From assembly GCA_900757285.1 (NCBI GenBank), contig CAAENI010000307.1, positions 1-14,003 on the forward strand: 14,003 nucleotides of DNA, written 5' to 3'. Positions 6,279-14,003 of this stretch are shown here, piece after piece. The position numbers and the translations under genes were made by a program. The notes under the pieces were generated by a model, which did no database searches, had not been told where the DNA came from, and worked only from the letters and a program-made list of their open reading frames with translations. Every line of letters begins with the position of its first letter. Within the stretch, counting starts at the first letter, position 1. Source of the stretch: an uncultured Collinsella sp. GTDB lineage: Bacteria; Actinomycetota; Coriobacteriia; Coriobacteriales; Coriobacteriaceae.

Positions 6279-7628
6279 CTACTCCACAACATGGCCGATA
6301 AGCTCATAGCAGAAGCTATCGGTAAACTCGACCGTCAGAATATCGCCCACGGACGCCTCGCTGGCGTCCAAGTGCACCGCGCCATCGGAATCGGGCGCCT
6401 GGAACCAAGCATGGCCGATCAGCTCGGCGCCGTCCTCGGTCTCCTCGATGCCGTCGACGATCACCTGGGCGCGCTCGCCCACATGTGCGGCGGTGGCGGC
6501 AAAACCGAGCGACTCGGCCAGGTCCATGGCCTCCTGGGCGCGCTCGAGCTTGACCTCCTCATCGACCTGACCCTCCATCTTAGCGGCCAGGCTGCCCTCC
6601 TCCTGCGAGTAGGCAAAGACGCTCGTGTAGTCAAAGCCGACGGTGTCCATAAAGTCGATAAGGTCGCGGAACTCGTCGTCGGTCTCGGTCGGGAAGCCGA
6701 CCATGGCCGTGGAACGGATCACGATGCCGGGGATACGCTCACGCAGATCGCGGAACAGGTCCTCGAGCTCCTGGCGCGAACCAGAACGGCGCATAGCCTT
6801 GAGGATGCGCGCGTCGCAGTGCTGCACGGGGATATCGATATAGGGCAGCACCTCGGGCGTATCGCGAATCGTCTCGATAAGCTCGTCAGTCATGCCCTCG
6901 GGCTGCAGGTAGAGAACGCGGACCCAGACGTTGTGCGGGCGCACGGCCTCGGCTACGGCGCGCAGCAGCTGCGCCAGATTGCGCGGCGAGCCCTCGGCGA
7001 CGTCACCATCCGCAAAGTCGGTGCCCCAGATGCCAGTGTCCTGGCCGATCAGCACGACCTCTCGCACGCCACCGGCAACCAAGTCGCGCACCTCGGAGAT
7101 AATGCTCTCGGCATTTCGCGAATGATAGCGACCGCGAATATAGGGAATCATGCAGAAGCTGCAGAAGCGGTTGCAGCCATCGGAAATCTTGACGTAGGCG
7201 ACAGCGCCCTCGACGGTGCGCTTGACTTGCGGAATATAGGCGGCAATCTCGCGCTCGACGCCCAGCACGCCATCGATGACCGCCACGATGCCATCCTCCT
7301 CGTCGGCCTTCACAAAGGCAGCGACCTCGGGCAGCTCATCGGGCAGGTCGTCGCCATAGCGCGACGGCACACAGCCGCACATGACGATGGGGCAAGAACG
7401 AACGCCGTCCTGGACCTCGTTGGCGAGCTCGAGCGTGGTCTCGATGCTCTCGGACGTTGCGGAGGCAAGGAACGAGCACGTATTGACGATGGCGATATCG
7501 GCGTCCTGCGGGTCGAATGCCTCCTCGTAGCCTGCGGCGGTCAAAAGAGAACGCATGCGGTCGGTGTCAACCTCGTTCTTAGCGCACCCGAGGGTGATGT
7601 AGAGCACGGAGCCCAACGGTGTATCCAT
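6279..7628 (-). CDS. rimO: Ribosomal protein uS12 methylthiotransferase RimO
   Basis: RimO is a radical SAM enzyme with two iron-sulfur clusters that methylthiolates an aspartate of ribosomal protein S12. The 449-residue protein has the N-terminal UPF0004 domain, with cluster cysteines C15 (LGCAKNEVDTD), C51 (NTCSF) and C86 (CGCVPSRYG). It has the radical SAM motif C152-NRF-C156-SF-C159 and a C-terminal TRAM domain (about 380-447). Assignment to RimO rather than MiaB rests on the TLGCAKNEVD N-terminus and FCMIPYIRGRYHSR after the SAM motif. The ATG at 7628 has AAAGGA 12 nt upstream, a long spacing, so initiation may be modest. Gaps are 27 nt to yajQ and 9 nt to pgsA. Confidence 0.95.
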   Translation of the reverse strand: MDTPLGSVLYITLGCAKNEVDTDRMRSLLTAAGYEEAFDPQDADIAIVNTCSFLASATSESIETTLELANEVQDGVRSCPIVMCGCVPSRYGDDLPDELPEVAAFVKADEEDGIVAVIDGVLGVEREIAAYIPQVKRTVEGAVAYVKISDGCNRFCSFCMIPYIRGRYHSRNAESIISEVRDLVAGGVREVVLIGQDTGIWGTDFADGDVAEGSPRNLAQLLRAVAEAVRPHNVWVRVLYLQPEGMTDELIETIRDTPEVLPYIDIPVQHCDARILKAMRRSGSRQELEDLFRDLRERIPGIVIRSTAMVGFPTETDDEFRDLIDFMDTVGFDYTSVFAYSQEEGSLAAKMEGQVDEEVKLERAQEAMDLAESLGFAATAAHVGERAQVIVDGIEETEDGAELIGHAWFQAPDSDGAVHLDASEASVGDILTVEFTDSFCYELIGHVVE

Positions 7629-7655
7629 GTTGGAGAGCAGTCCTTTCGAATGATA

Positions 7656-8153
7656 TTAGCGGTAGTTGGTGAACTGCAGCGGCTGGCCGTAGTCCTGGTC
7701 GCGCAGGAACTGGATCACGGTCTGCAACGCGTCCTTCGAAGCGGAGGAAACACGAAGCTTGTCGACCTCGATGGTCACCTTGACCTTGAGCTTTTGATCC
7801 TTGATGTCCTTGTTGATCTTCTTGGCGGTCGCCTGGTCGATACCCTCGACGATATGGCCGAGCACGCGCACGGTGCCGCCCGATGCCGCCTGCGGAGCAT
7901 CCCACGAGACAGCCTTGAGGTCGATGCCGCGCTTGATGAGCTTGGAGCTCAGCACGTCGATAATCTGCTTGGAGACAAAGTCGGCCGGGGCGTTGATCGT
8001 AAAGAGCTTGTCGCCCTTCGAAAGCTCGATCGTGGCGCCGGAATCCTTCAGGTCATAGCGCTGGGAAATCTCGCGCGTGGTTTGCTGGAAGGCGTTGTCG
8101 ACCTCTTGCATGTTGACCTCGGACACGACGTCGAAGCTGGAATCTTTAGCCAT
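7656..8153 (-). CDS. yajQ: YajQ family nucleotide-binding protein
   Basis: A 165-residue protein of the YajQ family (UPF0234), close to the usual family length of about 160. Recognisable blocks are SFDVVSEVNMQEVDNAFQQT near the N-terminus, QRYDLKDSGATIEL, RGIDLKAVSWDAPQAASGGT in the middle, and the C-terminal region ending FLRDQDYGQPLQFTNYR. Members bind nucleic acids or nucleotides, and a Xanthomonas member (XC_3703) is reported to bind cyclic di-GMP; which ligand applies here is not visible. It is a soluble cytoplasmic protein. AAAGGAA lies about 5 nt before the ATG. It sits in the operon 26 nt after rodZ and 27 nt before rimO. Confidence 0.93.
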   Translation of the reverse strand: MAKDSSFDVVSEVNMQEVDNAFQQTTREISQRYDLKDSGATIELSKGDKLFTINAPADFVSKQIIDVLSSKLIKRGIDLKAVSWDAPQAASGGTVRVLGHIVEGIDQATAKKINKDIKDQKLKVKVTIEVDKLRVSSASKDALQTVIQFLRDQDYGQPLQFTNYR

Positions 8154-8179
8154 GATGTTTCCTTTCGCGTACGAGCGGC

Positions 8180-9673
8180 TTAGTAGCTATCGTACGAATA
8201 GTCGGTAGAATCGGTGGGCGTCTGGCCGTCAGTTGCGGTATCGGCGCCATCCGTGGACTGGGCATCGGTGCCGTCGGTGGTGTCGGTACCATCAGAACTT
8301 TCACCATTCTCGGAATCAGTCGTCTCCTTCTTGGGAACGGTGATCGTCACACGCGCCACGCCCGAGGTCTTGGTATCGTAACGGACCTTTTCGCCGTTAT
8401 TGGTAACGGTGACATCGGAAGGCTTGGACGTGGTGATCTCGATCGAGGACTCAGGCGTGTACTCCTGCTCAAAGGGGCCAGTCGCCTGGGCGCCATAGAC
8501 CGACTGGCCATCGACCTTGACCTCAATCCAGGCGGTCTTTCCCTTGGCAACGGAGACCTTGACCTTCGTTACCTCGTTTTCTTCCTTTTTAGCCGTCGTC
8601 TTGGTGGCGTCCGAATCGGTCGACTCATCCGTCGCCTCATCGGTGTCTTCGTCCTCGTCGACCGTTTCGGTCTTCTTAGAAGACTTCTTGGGCGTCGTCT
8701 TGGTAGCAGTGGGCGTCTCGGGCGTGGTCTCGGGCGTCGAAGATGCGCAGCCGCGCAGAAGTACCACGATGAGCACGATCAGCAGCAACGCCACGGCACC
8801 GATGCCGGCGTAGACGATACGCGGATCGAGACCGTTGTTTTGAGGAGTACGGGAACCGCCGCGTCCACGACTGGAACTGCTGCGGCCGCCTCCCTGAGGC
8901 ATACGACCACGATTGCTGTCGGAACGGCCGCGATAGCCACCCTGGCCCTGAAGGCTGCACTGACCCGAGCGGGGCGCAAGTTCACCGCGGCCTTGATAGC
9001 CACGCTGGCCCGCACGCGGAGCCGAAGAGCGCTGGCCATACGGCTGTGGTTGAGAGCGAAGACGCGGCGTCACCTGCGTGGTATCGGCGTCCGCATAGCC
9101 ACTGCGAGAGCGTCCGGTGGAGATACCACGGTGACCGCGATCAGAATAGCCGCCGTCGCCGTAGCCGGCACGAGGGTCACGCGCCACGCCGCGGGCAGCG
9201 GGAAGCGCACGGTCCTCGGGCATCGGCGTACTGCGGAACCGGTCACGCTGCGAGCGAATCTCCTCGCCCGAACCCGTCTCGGTAATATAACCGGCCTGCT
9301 GAGGACGCTGTCCATAGCGGGTCGAACGACCGCCCTGAACCATCAGGAAGCGCCCGTTATCGACAGAGGAACGCGAATTGACATAACCGGCGGCGTCCTG
9401 AAAACGACCGCCCCGCTGCGACGTCTCGCGCTCGTATGCCATCAGGTCGTCAAAGTAGGCATTGACGACCTCGCGCGGATTGAGGCCCAAAAAACGAGCA
9501 TAGCTCGAAATCATGCCCTGCGCATAGCCGCGCGGCGGCATCGAAGCAAAGTTACCGGTCTCGAAAAACTCGATGATCTGCGGCCTGATTTTGATGGTGT
9601 TGGCGACCTGCTGAATGGAAAGGCCCATTCGGCGACGCTGCTCGAGCAGCATGTCACCAAAGCGTGCAGCCAT
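8180..9673 (-). CDS. rodZ: RodZ-like membrane protein with N-terminal helix-turn-helix and long RG-rich linker
   Basis: RodZ proteins link the cytoskeleton (MreB) to the membrane through an N-terminal helix-turn-helix domain. In this 497-residue protein that domain spans about 1-75, with the typical segments LLEQRRRMGLSIQQVANTIK and GYAQGMISSYARFLGL. It is followed by a long basic, Arg/Gly/Ser/Gln-rich low-complexity linker (about 82-284), one transmembrane helix (286-306), an extracytoplasmic Thr/Ser/Asp/Lys-rich stalk (310-370), a beta-rich C-terminal domain (about 369-448, AWIEVKVDG; DUF4115-like) and an acidic Thr/Asp/Gly tail (451-497). It is much longer than E. coli RodZ (337), owing to the linkers. 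The start overlaps the ftsK stop (TGATG), indicating translational coupling. No mreB is in the window, so a role in cell shape is inferred from the family. Confidence 0.85.
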   Translation of the reverse strand: MAARFGDMLLEQRRRMGLSIQQVANTIKIRPQIIEFFETGNFASMPPRGYAQGMISSYARFLGLNPREVVNAYFDDLMAYERETSQRGGRFQDAAGYVNSRSSVDNGRFLMVQGGRSTRYGQRPQQAGYITETGSGEEIRSQRDRFRSTPMPEDRALPAARGVARDPRAGYGDGGYSDRGHRGISTGRSRSGYADADTTQVTPRLRSQPQPYGQRSSAPRAGQRGYQGRGELAPRSGQCSLQGQGGYRGRSDSNRGRMPQGGGRSSSSRGRGGSRTPQNNGLDPRIVYAGIGAVALLLIVLIVVLLRGCASSTPETTPETPTATKTTPKKSSKKTETVDEDEDTDEATDESTDSDATKTTAKKEENEVTKVKVSVAKGKTAWIEVKVDGQSVYGAQATGPFEQEYTPESSIEITTSKPSDVTVTNNGEKVRYDTKTSGVARVTITVPKKETTDSENGESSDGTDTTDGTDAQSTDGADTATDGQTPTDSTDYSYDSY

Positions 9674-12450
9674 CAGAATCCTCCAAACTCACGATCTTCA
9701 CGTGCCATCTCGGCGTCGACAGATTCCAGCGCGGCAAGCCCCTCCTCGTCCAAAAGGACCTCGCGCGGCTTGGAACCGTCGGGCGGGCCGACGACACCCT
9801 TTTCTTCCAGCATGTCCATAATACGCCCGGCACGCGCATAGCCAACCTTCAGACGACGTTGCAGGCCAGATGTGGAGCCAAGCTGCGATTCCACCACAAT
9901 ATGGGCGGCTTCCCAAATGAGTGGATCATCGTCTTGCGGCTCGGCTACTCCGGTGCGGACAATGCCTCCGCCACCCGCCATGGACATGGAAGCGGGCGCC
10001 ACGGCAGACAGGATCTCCTCGTGGTAGTCTGGCTCACTCTGCGACTTGACGAACTCGACAATCTCGTTGATCTCATCATCCGAGACAAAGCAGCCCTGGA
10101 TTCGGCGGGGCTTGCCCCAGTCGACCTTGGAGAACAACATGTCGCCCAAACCGGTGAGCTTCTCGGCGCCCATCTGGTCGATGATGACGCGCGAGTCGAT
10201 GCCCGTGGCGACGTTAAAGGCGATGCGGTTGGTGATGTTGGCCTTGATGAGGCCCGTCACCACGTTGGAGCTGGGGCGCTGCGTGGCAACGATAAGATGA
10301 ATACCGGCGGCACGGCCCAGCTGTGCAATACGCACGATCGAGGCCTCGACATCCTTACCGGCGACCATCATCAGGTCAGAGAGCTCGTCAATGATAATGA
10401 CAAGGTAGGGCATCTTTTGCGGCGGATTGTCGTAATGCTCAAACTCGCCGGCGGCCTGCTTTTCGTTATAGGTCGAAATCTTACGGACGTTGAGGCGTTC
10501 GAATACCTTCAGGCGGCGCTCCATTTCGGACACGGCCCACTGCAGGGCGCTCGCGGCCTGCTTGGGCTCGGTCACCACGGGCACATAGAGATGCGGCAGA
10601 CCGTTATAGCCCGCAAGCTCGACGCGCTTGGGGTCGACCATGATCAGGCGAACGTCCTCGGGAAGGGCGCGCATGAGCAAGGTCGTGATGATGGAATTGA
10701 TCATCACCGACTTACCAGAACCGGTCGTACCGGCGATCAACAGGTGAGGCATCTTGGCGAGGTCGGCGACGACCGGCGTGCCCTCGGCGTCGCGGCCGAT
10801 GGCAAGCTCGAGCGGACCGCCCTTCACATAGGGCAGCACGTCGCCCAGATTGACGTTCTGGCGCTTGCGGTTGGGAATCTCGATGCCCACGAGCGAGGTG
10901 CCGGGGATCGGGGCAAAGATACGAACCGACTGGGCGGCGAGCGAAAGCGCAATATCGTCCTCGAGGCTCGAAATCTTGCTCACGCGCTCGCCCTCGCCAG
11001 GTTGCAGCTTAAAGGTCGTCACCGTGGGGCCGGCGATCCAGCCGACCACGCGGGCACTGCGGCCAAACTCAAGCAAGGTGGATTGCAGTGACTCAGCGGT
11101 CTGCTCCAGCTCCTTATCCGAAGACGCGGCAGAAGCCGACTGCGGGTTGGCATGTAGGATTTCGAGCGGCGGAAGCTTGAGGCCGTCCTCTTCTTCGCCC
11201 TCGTTATCTGCGGCGCCGCCGTCCGCTCCCCCATCACGAGCCGCAGCCGATTCGACAGCACTCGTGGCAGGCGCATCGGCAACCTTGGGATGCTTTAAGA
11301 AGTCGGGAATCTGAGGTGCGGCCGAAACAGGGTTCACGGCAAACGGCGGCTCGGACTCGTCAACCTTGTCCGGATCGTCCTCCATCGAAAGCTGTCCAGT
11401 GACCTGACCGCGCTTGGCGTGGCGACGCGGCAGCAAGGTTGTCTTGGCGGTCTCGAGCGGAGCCTCGTCGTCCTCGTCGTCACCCTCGGTGAGCTCAATC
11501 TCGCTATCGGACCAAGACGGGTCGGGCTCGCTTGTGTTGAGCTTGGGCGCAGCCTTGCCCTTCTTGGCATGGCGGCGCGGCAGCAGCGTGGTCTTGGCGC
11601 GCTCGGCTTCAACCGACTCGGATACGTCGACAAATGGGTCATCGTCCTCGTCGTCATCCAAAACCGGGTCGACATCGCCACCCATGACCGTGGTCACCGC
11701 GGCGTCAGTCCCCTTCTGGCGCAGAATGCTCAGGTGCGGACGAGCGACGCCGGGAACAGACAGGGCCTCTTCATCGCCCCACGGGCTCGCATTGACATCG
11801 GCACGTCGACGCTCGGCAAAATCGGCAGCGCGATCGCGTGCGGAGCGCAAAACGCCACCCACCGAAAAGCCGATAATGACCAAACCAACGACGACAAGCC
11901 CCAGCAAGACAACCATGGCGATAGGTTTACCCAGGGCGTTTTGCAAGGCACTTGCGATAAAGGCGCCAATGTAGCCGCCCGACACGGAAAGGTTCTGCGG
12001 CGTAAACATAAGGTCGCACGAATCGCTCGTGCCCGGCACCATCAGCGAGAGAATGGAGACGACGGCGATAAAGACCAAGGCGCCGCCCGCAACAGAGCGC
12101 ACGTTGAGCGGCGAATCCTCACCCAAAAAGAGCGTGGCGGCAAACAGCAAGATGACGATCGGCAGCACGTAGGCGCCCAGACCAAAGCCCAGGTGGTAGA
12201 AACCGGCAACCGCAGCCGTCACGGGCGCTGTTGCCGGAGAGATCACGGCAATGAAGGACGCGATCGCCAAAACGGCGATGACCACACCGGCGATATCGCG
12301 ATTGGCCGAAGGCTCGACCAAGGGCTCAAACTCATCGAACTCGGACTCGTGGCCCTTATTGGCACGCAGATGGGAACCGGCACCCTTAGCAGATGCCGGT
12401 TGGTTGTTGGCTTTATTGCCTTTGGCGTTTTGTGCAGATCCGCGCGCCAA
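9673..12450 (-). CDS. ftsK: DNA translocase FtsK/SpoIIIE
   Basis: FtsK/SpoIIIE pumps double-stranded DNA through the closing septum. The 925-residue protein has hydrophobic N-terminal segments (about 54-72, 78-109, 119-138, 157-200), a long acidic linker (about 205-440), the alpha/beta motor (about 440-815) with Walker A GTTGSGKS (574-581) and Walker B VIIIDEL (684-690), and a winged-helix gamma domain (about 841-902, RRLKVGYARAGRIMDMLEEKG) that reads polar sequences. The start is TTG at 12450, supported by GGAGG 6 nt upstream, embedded in the last codons of the RNase J gene. The linker repeats the motif AKTTLLPRRHAK exactly 50 residues apart (285 and 335). One nucleotide separates it from rnj, and its stop overlaps the rodZ start. 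Confidence 0.96.
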   Translation of the reverse strand: MARGSAQNAKGNKANNQPASAKGAGSHLRANKGHESEFDEFEPLVEPSANRDIAGVVIAVLAIASFIAVISPATAPVTAAVAGFYHLGFGLGAYVLPIVILLFAATLFLGEDSPLNVRSVAGGALVFIAVVSILSLMVPGTSDSCDLMFTPQNLSVSGGYIGAFIASALQNALGKPIAMVVLLGLVVVGLVIIGFSVGGVLRSARDRAADFAERRRADVNASPWGDEEALSVPGVARPHLSILRQKGTDAAVTTVMGGDVDPVLDDDEDDDPFVDVSESVEAERAKTTLLPRRHAKKGKAAPKLNTSEPDPSWSDSEIELTEGDDEDDEAPLETAKTTLLPRRHAKRGQVTGQLSMEDDPDKVDESEPPFAVNPVSAAPQIPDFLKHPKVADAPATSAVESAAARDGGADGGAADNEGEEEDGLKLPPLEILHANPQSASAASSDKELEQTAESLQSTLLEFGRSARVVGWIAGPTVTTFKLQPGEGERVSKISSLEDDIALSLAAQSVRIFAPIPGTSLVGIEIPNRKRQNVNLGDVLPYVKGGPLELAIGRDAEGTPVVADLAKMPHLLIAGTTGSGKSVMINSIITTLLMRALPEDVRLIMVDPKRVELAGYNGLPHLYVPVVTEPKQAASALQWAVSEMERRLKVFERLNVRKISTYNEKQAAGEFEHYDNPPQKMPYLVIIIDELSDLMMVAGKDVEASIVRIAQLGRAAGIHLIVATQRPSSNVVTGLIKANITNRIAFNVATGIDSRVIIDQMGAEKLTGLGDMLFSKVDWGKPRRIQGCFVSDDEINEIVEFVKSQSEPDYHEEILSAVAPASMSMAGGGGIVRTGVAEPQDDDPLIWEAAHIVVESQLGSTSGLQRRLKVGYARAGRIMDMLEEKGVVGPPDGSKPREVLLDEEGLAALESVDAEMAREDREFGGF
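11407..11598 (-). repeat. Duplicated basic motif in the FtsK linker
   Basis: Two 42-bp segments (11557-11598 and 11407-11448) encode AKTTLLPRRHAK(K/R)G at residues 285-298 and 335-348, 150 bp apart. By hand alignment they match at 33 of 42 bases with differences mostly at silent positions, while the first 12 residues of each copy are identical. Each copy follows an acidic stretch. The pattern suggests an old internal duplication with the peptide kept by selection. Confidence 0.75.
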
Positions 12451-12451
12451 A

Positions 12452-14003
12452 CTAAACCTCCATGACGACCGGGATGATCATCGGACGGGTACGCGTACGG
12501 CTCCAAATGAAGTTGGAGAGCGAATCGCGCACGGCCTTGCGAATGGCATCGGAGCCACTGCTGGTAAAGCTGAACTTGCCCTTCTCGATCGTCTTCAAGA
12601 TGGATGCGGAGGCATCCTCGGAGAACTGGTCGTCGATGGCAAACGAGACGCCGCGGCCCGAGAACTCGATAGCCTCGATCTTCTTGTGCTTGAGCGAGAC
12701 GATGGCAACGGCCGTGACCATACCGTCATTGGCGAGCTTCTGGCGATCGCGCAAGACGATGGGGTCGGTATCGCCGATACGCAGGCCGTCGACGTAGACG
12801 ACACCGGACTCGACGGGCGCACCGCGCTTGACGATACCGCCGCGCATCTCGAGCGTGTCGCCGTTATCGAGGATAAAGATATGATCGTCCTTGAGACCCA
12901 TCTTACGGGCCAGCTGGGCATGGGCGCGCAGATGCACGGCCTCACCGTGAACCGGCATAAAGTACGTGGGCTTGGCCATGGCCATCAGGAGCTTGAGCTC
13001 CTCCTGGCTACCGTGACCGGAGACGTGGACGAGAGCGCGGTTCTTATCCCACACGTCGCAGCCGAGCTTAGCCAGGCTGTTGACGACCTGCTGGACGGCT
13101 TTCTCATTGCCAGGAACAGGAGTTGCAGAGAGGATAACGGTATCGCCCTCGTGGATGGAGAGCGTCTTGTGCTCGCCGTTGGCCATGCGGGACAAGGCCG
13201 ACAGCGGCTCGCCCTGCGAACCGGTGCACATGACGACGATCTTGTCGTCGGGCAGATTATCGATATCGAAGGCATCGATAATATCGGCATCGTCAATGTT
13301 GAGGTAGCCCAGCTCGCGCGCCACGCGGGTGTTGGTGAGCATGGAGCGGCCGGTCACGACGACCTTGCGGCCGCACTTGCGGGCGGCGTCGCAGATCTGC
13401 TGCAAGCGATGGATGTGGCTCGAGAACGACGCGACGAACACACGGCCCGGGGCGTTCTTGATGGCGTGCAGCAGGTTGGGGCCAACCTCGGCCTCGGACT
13501 TGGTAAAACCGGGAACCGTGGCATTGGTGGAGTCGGAAAGCAGCAGGTCGATACCCTGCTTGGCAAAACGGCTGATGGCGGCATAGTCAGGCGTGACGCC
13601 GTCGATGGGCGTCTGGTCGAGCTTAAAGTCGCCGGTGTGCATAACGGTGCCCTGGTTGGTGCGGATGAAGACGCCCAGAGCGCCGGGGATGGAGTGCGTC
13701 ATCGAGAAGAAGTCGAGCGAGATGCCGCCGAGGTTGACATGGCTGCCGCCCTTGACCTCACGGAACTTGGGTGCGCGGATGCGGAACTCGGAGAGCTTGC
13801 CCTCGATAAAACCAAGCGTCAGCTTGCTCGAGAAGATGGGCACCTTGTTGTTGAGGTCCTGCAGCAGGTACGGAAGCGAACCGGTGTGGTCCTCGTGGCC
13901 GTGGGTGACGATGATACCGCGGAGCTTCTCCTCGTTCTCCAGAACATAGGTGTAATCGGGAAGCACCAGGTCGATACCGGGCTGAGAGTCGTCGGGGAAC
14001 ATG
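12452..14003 (-). CDS. rnj: Ribonuclease J (5' end outside the window)
   Basis: RNase J is a metallo-beta-lactamase/beta-CASP ribonuclease with 5'-exonuclease and endonuclease activity in mRNA decay and rRNA maturation. The 516 visible residues include the metal motif HGHEDH (34-39), H122 in VMHTGDF, D157 in LLSDSTNA, the beta-CASP region with ASFSSHIHR (191-199) and SGHGSQEEL (328-336), and the PVHGE motif (350-354). The C-terminal domain follows to the stop. The first Met in the window (14002) is internal: GLMFPDxxQPGIDLVLPD is normally some 50 residues into the family, so the true start and the operon promoter lie to the right. The gene overlaps the ftsK ribosome binding site and ends one base before it. 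Whether it is the J1 or J2 type cannot be told. Confidence 0.96.
   Translation of the reverse strand, partial: MFPDDSQPGIDLVLPDYTYVLENEEKLRGIIVTHGHEDHTGSLPYLLQDLNNKVPIFSSKLTLGFIEGKLSEFRIRAPKFREVKGGSHVNLGGISLDFFSMTHSIPGALGVFIRTNQGTVMHTGDFKLDQTPIDGVTPDYAAISRFAKQGIDLLLSDSTNATVPGFTKSEAEVGPNLLHAIKNAPGRVFVASFSSHIHRLQQICDAARKCGRKVVVTGRSMLTNTRVARELGYLNIDDADIIDAFDIDNLPDDKIVVMCTGSQGEPLSALSRMANGEHKTLSIHEGDTVILSATPVPGNEKAVQQVVNSLAKLGCDVWDKNRALVHVSGHGSQEELKLLMAMAKPTYFMPVHGEAVHLRAHAQLARKMGLKDDHIFILDNGDTLEMRGGIVKRGAPVESGVVYVDGLRIGDTDPIVLRDRQKLANDGMVTAVAIVSLKHKKIEAIEFSGRGVSFAIDDQFSEDASASILKTIEKGKFSFTSSGSDAIRKAVRDSLSNFIWSRTRTRPMIIPVVMEV

Noticed and set aside
5142..8183. A 1013-codon open frame on the plus strand antisense to cinA, pgsA, rimO and yajQ.
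   Set aside because: It crosses four well-supported genes and their boundaries, its protein is low-complexity and His/Arg/Gln-rich with no recognisable domain, and long antisense frames are common in GC-rich DNA.
9664..11091. A 475-codon plus-strand open frame antisense to ftsK.
   Set aside because: It is a shadow of the conserved FtsK motor coding sequence, with no recognisable protein features.
14000..14002. The ATG at the right edge as the start of RNase J.
   Set aside because: The MFPDDSQPGIDLVLPD segment is normally internal in RNase J, about 50 residues after the true start, so the gene is cut by the window edge.

Overview
The window is a compact, GC-rich stretch of bacterial chromosome. 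Every credible gene lies on the minus strand, so it reads from right to left. The gene order closely follows the Bacillus subtilis block rnjB / spoIIIE / ymfM(rodZ) / pgsA / cinA / recA / rny. However, the recA operator is the Gram-positive/actinobacterial LexA box CGAAC-N4-GTTCG. Together with the GC-rich codon use and RNase J plus RNase Y in one locus, this suggests a Coriobacteriia-type actinobacterium such as Collinsella. That placement is an inference from style and synteny, not from a search.

Right to left: a 5'-truncated RNase J gene (12452-14003) runs into a chain of tightly packed genes: ftsK/spoIIIE (TTG start, 1-nt gap), a rodZ-like gene (stop and start overlap as TGATG), yajQ, rimO, pgsA and cinA C-terminal domain. 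The chain ends at a strong 10-bp hairpin with a UUCG loop (5057-5080). Gaps inside it are at most 27 nt, so it is probably one long operon whose promoter lies outside the window.

Next comes a separately controlled recA-recX unit. Its promoter is well formed (TTGACC, 17-nt spacer, TATTAT), with a perfect LexA box entirely inside the spacer. Further upstream is an unexplained set of GACCAAA repeats spaced about one helical turn apart. recA and recX are followed by a candidate terminator next to a second near-consensus promoter (TTGACA, 17 nt, TACGAT). That promoter drives rny (RNase Y) through a roughly 160-nt structured leader. rny is directly coupled (TAA-C-ATG) to an uncharacterised GHKL-type ATPase gene. 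The first codons of one more gene appear at the left edge.

Functionally the block joins RNA turnover (RNase J, RNase Y), chromosome segregation and cell shape (FtsK, RodZ), ribosomal protein modification (RimO), phospholipid synthesis (PgsA), pyridine nucleotide salvage (CinA/PncC) and DNA repair (RecA, RecX). Most of it is core housekeeping. I see no transposon, CRISPR array, phage, tRNA or rRNA. The best leads are the helically phased repeats upstream of recA, the orphan GHKL ATPase coupled to rny, a duplicated basic motif in the FtsK linker, the RG-rich RodZ linker and the rny leader.
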